From IMG/VR virus record IMGVR_UViG_3300033553_000478, positions 1 to 64,000 of that record: DNA of 64,000 nucleotides; one strand, given 5' to 3'. This DNA is from a virus. The position numbers were made by a program, and so were the translations under genes. The notes under the pieces are model-generated. The model saw only the letters and a list, made by a program, of their open reading frames with translations. It had not been told where the DNA came from and made no database searches. Shown here one piece after another: positions 58,045 through 64,000 of the stretch; the first letter of the stretch is position 1, and each line of letters starts with the position of its first letter.

Positions 58045-58889
58045 TGCTGAAAGACGTTAAGTTAACTCTGAAATTTCCGAAGCTTGATAAAGCTTTGGCG
58101 AAAGACAAGGATATGAGAGCCGATGATCCCCGCAAGGGTATCATCGTGCTCAATAATAATGCGATTGTAATGAATTACAATTTCTGTATTGTTATTGACC
58201 TTATGGATTATTTTACGATCGACTGTGGTATCGACGATGATCAGGAGATTGCCGAATTAAAGAAGATCTTGTTTTATATGGATGAGAAGGTTTTCAATAA
58301 GGAATATTGGGGAGAGCTCACCAATGGAGCAAATATGAAAATGAATGGTGACTCCCTGTTTATTGAAACCCCGAAGTACTCCAAGGATCTTCATTACAAA
58401 CATCTGGAGGTAGATTTACTTGAGCCGTTGGAAAACATCAAAGCTGTATCTGAATCTGATCAGAATCTTGTAAGTACTATCGCTTTGCCGTTTGCCGCAA
58501 TCAGTCAGATATACAATGTGCTATCTGCAGACTTCAAAGGTGATTATATCATATTTGAATTTGCGGACCAGACAAGGCCTGTGAAGTTTACTTTCAGGAA
58601 TCGTAAGCACGTATACGGGTACATATATCCGCATTATGATGCAGCTCAGGAAGGTTTCAAGTTTGAAACTATGAAGGAGTTCATAAGGGATGAGTATGTG
58701 CGTGATGTTCTTTCTGAACTTCAGGAGAAAAAGAAAAAGTCTTTAGCTCCACCGCCACCACCGCCAACGGAATTGATTGAGATCCCTGCAGACGAGAACC
58801 AGACAGATATGTTTGGAGGTGATATCCTTTCAGGAAAGTCCTGGCAGAGAGTTAATATGACTGTTGTAAAACCAGATGATAATGACTAA
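58044..58889 (+). CDS. Hypothetical replication-associated protein, clamp-like features, 281 aa
   Basis: Alpha/beta protein whose later part (FKGDYIIFEFADQTRPVKFT, KHVYGYIYPHYD) faintly recalls the last domain of beta-type sliding clamps. A PPPPPP linker (near 240) precedes a tail with NQTDMFGGD, similar to clamp-binding motifs. Size is below a full clamp (about 370 aa). Function uncertain. Confidence 0.5.
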   Translation: MLKDVKLTLKFPKLDKALAKDKDMRADDPRKGIIVLNNNAIVMNYNFCIVIDLMDYFTIDCGIDDDQEIAELKKILFYMDEKVFNKEYWGELTNGANMKMNGDSLFIETPKYSKDLHYKHLEVDLLEPLENIKAVSESDQNLVSTIALPFAAISQIYNVLSADFKGDYIIFEFADQTRPVKFTFRNRKHVYGYIYPHYDAAQEGFKFETMKEFIRDEYVRDVLSELQEKKKKSLAPPPPPPTELIEIPADENQTDMFGGDILSGKSWQRVNMTVVKPDDND

Positions 58890-59601
58890 TATTTCTGCCA
58901 ATACAAATAGCACGAAAGAAAATCCGGATGAACTATATTTCACCTGGTACTTAGATGAATTAATGCATTATGGTTTCCTGAAAAATTATGACAGGGAGCC
59001 AGAAACATTAATTGTACTCCCTGCCTATGAGCATTTAAGGCAGAAGCATTTTCAGACAAAGGCAAATGAGAATGAGAACTTTAATTTGACTCAGCCTTTG
59101 ACATATACTTATGATTTCAGATTGATCTGGGAGGAAGCTGCTATTCATATTTTCACTGAAGCATTCAGGAAGGGTTTACCCTTTAAATATGGAGAACCTA
59201 CATTCGTTTCGCATTACATAAAACTGCATGGCGGAGTAGAGCTGGTATCTTTTGTAGATGTAAAGCCACACGTTTCAGCTGCTAATTTTGGTGGAGGTAA
59301 ATTATCTACATATTACACTTTTCCATTAATTCAGAAATTCTTAATGGCCACAAGGAACCTTTATATAAATAAGGTTATTCCGAAGAACCAAGGGAAACAC
59401 GGAATCAATACTTGTCTATTTGCCAAGACGTTCACGCCGAACCGGTATGAGTATACAGATGAAGCTAGAACCTTCAGGAAAATTCCCTGGAAGAAAACTT
59501 CAATAACTTCTTATGTAAATAAACAGAGGAATGTTCTTGATATGTTGGAGGCACAGGAAAATAAAAAGAACGCTAAAAATAATCAGCAAACTTTATTGTA
59601 A
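58876..59601 (+). CDS. PD-(D/E)XK-like phage nuclease, DUF1064-like
   Basis: 241 aa. The region YTYDFRLIWEEAAIHIFTEA supplies a D-containing first motif, and VELVSFVDVKPHVSAANFGG contains D-V-K as the (D/E)xK motif. The layout is like Holliday-junction or replication-intermediate nucleases of phages. The protein ends QQTLL, possibly a clamp-binding tail. Second Met at 58882 is an alternative start. Confidence 0.6.
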   Translation: MIMTNISANTNSTKENPDELYFTWYLDELMHYGFLKNYDREPETLIVLPAYEHLRQKHFQTKANENENFNLTQPLTYTYDFRLIWEEAAIHIFTEAFRKGLPFKYGEPTFVSHYIKLHGGVELVSFVDVKPHVSAANFGGGKLSTYYTFPLIQKFLMATRNLYINKVIPKNQGKHGINTCLFAKTFTPNRYEYTDEARTFRKIPWKKTSITSYVNKQRNVLDMLEAQENKKNAKNNQQTLL

Positions 59602-59828
59602 TGAAGATAGTCCACAATGCTCGGCCGAGAATTGCCGGAATGACAAGGGCAGCAGTTATGAGTGTAGCATTAACGTTGTATGGTACCAACCGTACAGCGT
59701 TAATTATCACTAAAGGAGATCCTTTCCTTTACCTTAGATTGCTCAAAGAGTATGGAGTTCAGGCGAAAGCTATTCCAATTCGTAGAGATCAAAGATTAAT
59801 CGGTTATAAATTCAAAAACGTATCATAA
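59601..59828 (+). CDS. Small basic protein, 75 aa
   Basis: MKIVHNARPRIAGMTRAAVM, mixed fold, overlapping both neighbours by one base. Unknown. Confidence 0.58.
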   Translation: MKIVHNARPRIAGMTRAAVMSVALTLYGTNRTALIITKGDPFLYLRLLKEYGVQAKAIPIRRDQRLIGYKFKNVS

Positions 59829-60250
59829 TGAAAAACAAATTTTCCTCCGCATTGTATATTCCTTCAGGATTGATTGTAGGATATATAATATTATTTCTAT
59901 TCTTATTTCTTTCCTGTTCAGTTAATGATCATCCACCTGAAAATAAACATAGCGTGATTATTGACCTGGACAATCTTGAAACATATCAATTCGCAGATCT
60001 TAATGAAACTGATTTTGACGATATGATCAAAGAGAATGGAGCAAAATTATTCAATGGCCATAGTTACAGCTATACCATTGAAGGAGATCGTATCACTTTA
60101 GAAACTGGATTGAGGCCCCTTGAAATAAGGTTGTTTACAAATGCCATTACTCCAGAGTATAGATTGTTAGAAATAAGTGATAATAACACTGTCACTTACA
60201 GGCGCACATTGTATGAATATGTTGTGCCTGTTTATCCCTGGAGTAATTAA
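59828..60250 (+). CDS. Putative lipoprotein, 140 aa
   Basis: N-terminal hydrophobic signal (YIPSGLIVGYIILFLFLFLS) ending in a lipobox-like LSC, then an Asn/Asp-rich mature part. Likely exported to the host envelope. A role in superinfection exclusion is possible by analogy. Confidence 0.6.
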   Translation: MKNKFSSALYIPSGLIVGYIILFLFLFLSCSVNDHPPENKHSVIIDLDNLETYQFADLNETDFDDMIKENGAKLFNGHSYSYTIEGDRITLETGLRPLEIRLFTNAITPEYRLLEISDNNTVTYRRTLYEYVVPVYPWSN

Positions 60251-60261
60251 AAATTATAAAA

Positions 60262-60894
60262 ATGAAAAAACAAAAACCGCCTATAGGATTGTTCCCTCGA
60301 AAACTTCACGAAGAAGATAGGTACAAAAAAGTATCTGATGCTATTTTAAGACGTATTTCAGCTGGATTGGAAGTATCTGAAGATTGGCTACAGGAATACA
60401 ACGAGCTTGTAGTGAAAATGGAATTTAAGGAAGAAGAAGATGGAGAATTGATAATTCACGATCATCCCTTGAAGCCATCTGAATCAGCTAAGTTGAATCG
60501 TGGAGAATCTTTAAATGAAGAATCTGAATGGACTCCTAAGAAACATCGAGAAAATTTGTTGTTTGCTATTAGGAACGATTTTGGCCCCGGGTGCGAAGCA
60601 ATCTGTAAAGAACGCGCCAGACAGAAAGAGGTGAAAAATTTTCACGTTCATAGGGATGAGCAGCTTTATAAAAATGAACAGCTTGCTCAGGCAGCAGTAT
60701 CATATGCATTGCATCCAAATCATTTGTATTTGGAAGAAAATCATACTGATAGAATGAGTCAATTTTGGCCTTGGGATCAAAAATATTGGAAGCCTACTCC
60801 TGAAGATCGCTATACAGAATTTAAAAAAGCCGGCGCTTTATTGGCTGCGCAAATTGATGTAACCATAGCTCAGAAAAGTGAAGGCCGTAATTAA
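60262..60894 (+). CDS. Phage protein with conserved ERxRQ-type C-terminal domain, 210 aa
   Basis: The C-terminal half (AICKERARQKEVKNFHVHRD, LAQAAVSYALHPN, QFWPWDQKYWKPTPEDRYTE, KAGALLAAQIDVTIA) matches a domain widespread in phages and prophages, with unknown enzymatic role (sometimes annotated with nucleotide hydrolases). N-terminus is basic and charged. Confidence 0.7.
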   Translation: MKKQKPPIGLFPRKLHEEDRYKKVSDAILRRISAGLEVSEDWLQEYNELVVKMEFKEEEDGELIIHDHPLKPSESAKLNRGESLNEESEWTPKKHRENLLFAIRNDFGPGCEAICKERARQKEVKNFHVHRDEQLYKNEQLAQAAVSYALHPNHLYLEENHTDRMSQFWPWDQKYWKPTPEDRYTEFKKAGALLAAQIDVTIAQKSEGRN

Positions 60895-61021
60895 TCCGGA
60901 AACAGGAATCTTAGAGATTACTCCGGAGAATAAAGCAGAAAAATATTTATTAAATGGGTGGCATTCTGAGAACAAATCAAATCTCTTAAGTCACCACGTA
61001 ACTATAATTGATAAGAAATGA
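60878..61021 (+). CDS. Small protein with GTG start, 47 aa
   Basis: GTG 60878 gives KAVINPETGILEITPENKAE then LLNGWHSENKSNLL. It overlaps the preceding stop region and ends on the ATGA junction of the MazG-like gene, which supports a real coupled ORF. Confidence 0.5.
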   Translation: MKAVINPETGILEITPENKAEKYLLNGWHSENKSNLLSHHVTIIDKK

Positions 61022-61419
61022 ATAAAGATAAATCACAATTGCATTCAGAAGTTTTAGCTTCTCAAGGAATAAAAGAATTAATGGAAATCTGTCACTTAGC
61101 TTCCCGAAATGGAGGTTGGTGGCACGATCTCAAAACAGGTGAGAAGCTTCAGCGAAATAAAGGTGAAATGCTTTGCCTTATTCATAGCGAGATATCCGAA
61201 GCTATGGAGGGAGAGCGCAAGGGCCTTATGGATGATAAACTTACCCACCGCCCAATGGCTGAGGTAGAACTTGCTGATGCTGTAATCAGAATTATGGATT
61301 ATGCTGCAGGGTTTAATTATGATCTGGCCGGAGCAATCATTGAAAAAATAGAATTCAATGCTCACAGAGCTGATCATAAACCTGAGAACAGATCAAAGGA
61401 AGGAGGTAAGAAGTTCTAA
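61018..61419 (+). CDS. MazG-like all-alpha NTP pyrophosphohydrolase
   Basis: 133 aa. Conserved HLASRNGGWWHDLKTGE, then LCLIHSEISEAMEGERKGLM and MAEVELADAVIRIMDYA, giving the E-x-x-E and E-x-x-D metal sites of phage MazG-like enzymes. Hydrolyses nucleotides to monophosphates and may adjust pools or (p)ppGpp-type signals. Ends in a GGKKF tail. Confidence 0.85.
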   Translation: MNKDKSQLHSEVLASQGIKELMEICHLASRNGGWWHDLKTGEKLQRNKGEMLCLIHSEISEAMEGERKGLMDDKLTHRPMAEVELADAVIRIMDYAAGFNYDLAGAIIEKIEFNAHRADHKPENRSKEGGKKF

Positions 61420-61562
61420 TGAAAAGAGTAAAACTAACTCACGGGACAGCTCGGGTATCTGAGGATTGTCCTGATGAGGTAATTGATATGCTGGACAAAT
61501 TGTCCAGATTAGTCTATATGAAAAATATAGAAACCGTAGAATTTGATAATAAAAAAGAATGA
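61419..61562 (+). CDS. Small protein, 47 aa
   Basis: MKRVKLTHGTARVSEDCPDE and a helical C-terminal part. Junctions on both sides overlap. Unknown. Confidence 0.55.
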   Translation: MKRVKLTHGTARVSEDCPDEVIDMLDKLSRLVYMKNIETVEFDNKKE

Positions 61563-61915
61563 CTACAGGAGAAAAAAGATTGGTACTGGAGAATATAATC
61601 AGTGCCACCCACACACTTCATAAAATTCAAGAGCTGCAAATTTTACCCCCTTGGCAGAAACAAATGAAGAATTATGGAAATTTATTTCTTAAAGAACTTC
61701 TTAGAGTTGAAGGATATTTTAATCAACTTGATAATGAAACTCCGGAAGCTGTAGAACTTTATGAAGATTACTTTGATGTAATGAAGATTATTTCCAGAGT
61801 AAATATCCATCGTATGGATGATCTGCTGAAAGTGCTTCAGGCCTTTGAGAAAGAGCCCGCAATACTCACAGGAATTTGCCACAACATAATTGAGGAAAAA
61901 CCTGAAGAGTCTTAA
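61559..61915 (+). CDS. Hypothetical protein, 118 aa, last rightward gene
   Basis: Helical protein (LVLENIISATHTLHKIQELQ). Last gene of the early block before the convergent region. Unknown. Confidence 0.6.
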   Translation: MTTGEKRLVLENIISATHTLHKIQELQILPPWQKQMKNYGNLFLKELLRVEGYFNQLDNETPEAVELYEDYFDVMKIISRVNIHRMDDLLKVLQAFEKEPAILTGICHNIIEEKPEES

Positions 61916-61955
61916 ATGTTTGTTAAGTCATTGATAATTATATAATTAGATGAAT

Positions 61956-61963
61956 TAAATTTG
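61956..61963 (+). promoter_or_regulatory. Candidate promoter for the convergent-region RNA
   Basis: TAAATTTG matches TAnnTTTG, with a TTG about 22 bp upstream (61931-61933) as a partial -33. It directly precedes the structured RNA. Confidence 0.5.
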
Positions 61964-62088
61964 ACCACGTTGAAGGTTGCTGGGGGGCATACCAAGACGT
62001 GGTTTCTACCCTTCGGATCTTATACATAAATAAGCTTCCGAAGGTTTTAGAAAGGAAAAACCCGCTGCGTAGGGGTCAGCGGGTTTTT
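61964..62088 (+). ncRNA. Candidate structured small RNA
   Basis: About 125 nt with three hairpins. Stem 1: ACCACGT (61964-61970) with ACGTGGT (61997-62003), enclosing GGTTGC/GCA-ACC with loop TGGGGG. Stem 2: CCTTCGGA (62010-62017) with TCCGAAGG (62037-62044), continued by CTTAT/ATAAG. Stem 3 is a terminator. No ORF of note fits. Promoter, structure and terminator together suggest a free-standing RNA, not recognised as a known class. Confidence 0.65.
62056..62088 (+). terminator. Strong, probably bidirectional terminator between convergent blocks
   Basis: Stem AAACCCGCTG (62058-62067) with CAGCGGGTTT (62077-62086), 9-nt loop, flanked by A and T runs so it can serve both strands. Confidence 0.9.
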
Positions 62089-62130
62089 ATTAATGTCTAT
62101 TTAAACTTAGCCTTGCGAATATAACAAAAT

Positions 62131-64000
62131 TTAAAAGATACTTCCAAGTAAATTATTGGTTGTTTGTATCGCAGGCGCAACCATCTTATTCTCTAACTTT
62201 TCCAAATTCATATAATAATTTGAATCCCAAAACAAGTCGTTCGCCGTATCGCTGGCTAAACTGGCGCCAGCTAATCCAATTATTGTTGTCATTGCCATTC
62301 CTTTCAGACCGCTATCAAGGCGTGCTCTTTGATCTGGTGACAAACTCTTTCTGTACTCAACGAATCCCTGTGGATCATTCATTACGTGACGGACCATTTT
62401 ACCGACGGAGCGCAAGCTACCAATGTGCTGCTTTCCGTAGATATTGATATCCTCTTTTGAGAATCGATCGTGTACCATTGTTGGCAGAAACTTACTAAAC
62501 TGCAGCATCATATTACCCCAGGAGTACATTTGTGCTACTCTCTGGTCAGTAGGCTGATAGCCTCTACCATGGGAAGCTTTTACTTTATCTTCAAGTTCGA
62601 TGAGTCTGTGATTATCTATTGGCCATTCGCCTTCGTGATAGTTTCCATTCTCGTCGAATTTATTTAATTCTTCTTCAGTCAGCAGTCCTATCATATGCAC
62701 TTGCTGAATCCACTTTTCTGAATAGATCATTGGTGATAGAGCCAGATCAGAAAATACCGCATCTAAGCCGTTTTTCTTTTCCATATTTACCTCATCATAT
62801 ACATTGATCTCCATAAAGTTCAGACTCTTCATTATCCCGGCCATTCTTCGCTTCCTTGCGAGTACACCATTCAGGCCACCTTCCAAACCTTTATCCAATC
62901 CCCAGAATCTCTTTTCGCCTTCAATCCATTTTTTACCACCAAGATCTTTGATGTTGTGGTATTTCCCAACCAGTATGTTACCAATGGAATACAATCCGTA
63001 GGTGTTTTTGTTAGCCTGGTAACCCAGAGCATAAAATAAATTGAACCTCGTTAGAGCATTCAGTATTTTATCTCCATCCTTTCCTAAAGCAGACTCTTGC
63101 CTTTCCCCTTTCGTGAAATAATCTTTCCAGACTTTCTGAACGTGGATATTCATATTAGGCAAGTTGTTCTCCCTATTAAATGCAAGTACACCATCGATGT
63201 AACCTTGCAACTTTTCCATTCCTTTAAAATTCTTATTCCCGTTGACAAACAGCGTAGAATGTATGTAATCCCCAAGGGCCTTATTCAAGTCCATTGTGGG
63301 AAGCTCCGTAGCTTTTACAGATCTGTTATTGACAAATCTGTTTATTGCTCCGAATCCTAAAGCTGTTTCCATTCCAACAGTACCGTGAATGATCTTGGAT
63401 CCATCTTCATTCTTTCCAGTTTTCAAAAGCTGTAAAGCTTTTTTCTTCATTTTACGGTATTCCATAATCCTGTTAATGTCATTTTTCCTATGAACATCTG
63501 CAGAATCTCTCTTGAATATATCTTCAATATGTTTGAAGTTCATCAATTTAGTTTCTCCGGAACGTGGATCCTTGTAATTCATTTTCACATCGTAGATAGC
63601 TTCATCATCTCCCCTGGAGTTTACCATTAGTCCCAGAAGTCCTCTTGCTGAGAAAGCTTCAAGCTTGCTCATTGCCGTATGAGGGATGTAATCTTCTTTT
63701 CGCTTCTTAGCCGCTTTAGGCGGCATAAGCTCATTGGTAGTTTTCCTGAAGAAATCATAAAAATCTTTTTCTGTTGCAGAAATATAACCTGCTTTAAATT
63801 CCCTCTCCATTTCATCCTGAGGACGTAATTTGAAATTATAGGTTAGATTGCCCTGCTTGTCTAAAACTTCCTCTCTGGTCACCAAATTGCCATACAGCCT
63901 ATCATAAATCTCAGATTGTCCTATAGTGAACATATCTCGGATCCTTCTGATAGTTCCCATAAAAGTACGCTTGGAGCCATAGCCCAATTTCTCTTTATAG
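62131..64000 (-). CDS. C-terminal part of a large phage protein, runs off the window
   Basis: The frame is open from the window end at 64000 (YKEKLGYGSKRTFMG...) to a stop at 62131, giving at least 622 residues; no convincing start lies inside. Sequence is helical, Lys/Asn-rich (HVQKVWKDYFTKGE) with a hydrophobic segment near the end (GMAMTTIIGLAGASL). It is probably the tail of a giant virion protein; crAss-like phages encode giant virion RNA polymerases or structural polyproteins here, but no polymerase motif is in view. Confidence 0.7.
   Translation of the reverse strand, partial: YKEKLGYGSKRTFMGTIRRIRDMFTIGQSEIYDRLYGNLVTREEVLDKQGNLTYNFKLRPQDEMEREFKAGYISATEKDFYDFFRKTTNELMPPKAAKKRKEDYIPHTAMSKLEAFSARGLLGLMVNSRGDDEAIYDVKMNYKDPRSGETKLMNFKHIEDIFKRDSADVHRKNDINRIMEYRKMKKKALQLLKTGKNEDGSKIIHGTVGMETALGFGAINRFVNNRSVKATELPTMDLNKALGDYIHSTLFVNGNKNFKGMEKLQGYIDGVLAFNRENNLPNMNIHVQKVWKDYFTKGERQESALGKDGDKILNALTRFNLFYALGYQANKNTYGLYSIGNILVGKYHNIKDLGGKKWIEGEKRFWGLDKGLEGGLNGVLARKRRMAGIMKSLNFMEINVYDEVNMEKKNGLDAVFSDLALSPMIYSEKWIQQVHMIGLLTEEELNKFDENGNYHEGEWPIDNHRLIELEDKVKASHGRGYQPTDQRVAQMYSWGNMMLQFSKFLPTMVHDRFSKEDINIYGKQHIGSLRSVGKMVRHVMNDPQGFVEYRKSLSPDQRARLDSGLKGMAMTTIIGLAGASLASDTANDLFWDSNYYMNLEKLENKMVAPAIQTTNNLLGSIF

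Noticed and set aside
1-64000. Integrase, recombinase or prophage attachment sites
   Set aside because: No integrase or transposase was found and no tRNA-associated direct repeats were seen; the phage appears lytic within this window.

Overview
The window is 64 kb of a tailed double-stranded DNA phage genome, most likely a large podovirus related to the crAss-like or Cellulophaga-type phages and infecting a Bacteroidota (Flavobacteriia-like) host. The evidence is a terminase, portal, acidic scaffold and major capsid cluster; neck and fibre genes with no tape-measure or sheath gene; a full lysis set; tandem IHF/HU-like genes; and no integrase. Most starts lack a Shine-Dalgarno sequence, and several intergenic gaps carry the Bacteroidota -7 promoter motif TAnnTTTG. 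The taxonomic placement is inference from gene content. The sequence runs off both ends inside open reading frames, so the genome is incomplete here.

Layout: two long blocks diverge from about 30.2-30.7 kb. The leftward (minus) block, 30.2 kb down to base 1, is the late or structural block. It starts with small unknown proteins, then a DEDD exoribonuclease, a DUF2829/Tad2-like protein, a GroES-like protein, GroEL and a KTSC protein. Packaging and head genes follow (TerL, portal, scaffold, major capsid), then neck proteins, a 1336-aa appendage protein, a BspA/LamG-like adhesin and a lysis region (GH19 endolysin, multi-span holin candidates, spanin-like protein). The minus-strand ORF entering at base 64000 would be the far end of the same block if the genome is circular or circularly permuted.

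The rightward (plus) block, 30.7-61.9 kb, is the early or replication block. It has many small tightly overlapping genes (TAATG and ATGA junctions), one reversed winged-helix gene beside a 590-bp repeat-rich control region, a helicase-methyltransferase fusion, DnaB, a Dda/RecD-like helicase, an SSB-like protein, a 5'-3' exonuclease, a PD-(D/E)XK-like nuclease, a PAPS-reductase-like PP-loop protein and a MazG-like pyrophosphohydrolase. No DNA polymerase or primase was recognised in the window. The two blocks converge at 61.9-62.1 kb on an apparent small structured RNA ending in a strong terminator.

The most striking content is a PRTRC cassette at 42.8-47.7 kb: protein E fused to a long proline-rich and coiled-coil N-terminus, the ubiquitin-like protein C ending in glycine, a protein F candidate, the E2-like protein B and an E1-like ThiF protein. 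With a RadC/JAB metalloprotease-like gene 7 kb upstream, this would supply the parts of a prokaryotic ubiquitin-like conjugation system on a lytic phage. Other highlights are an SSB-like protein whose acidic DDLPF tail lies in the -1 frame at an A-AAG slip site, a phage GroEL/GroES-like pair, a Tad2-like candidate Thoeris antagonist, palindromic operator arrays, an oversized class II-like tRNA and a candidate phage small RNA.
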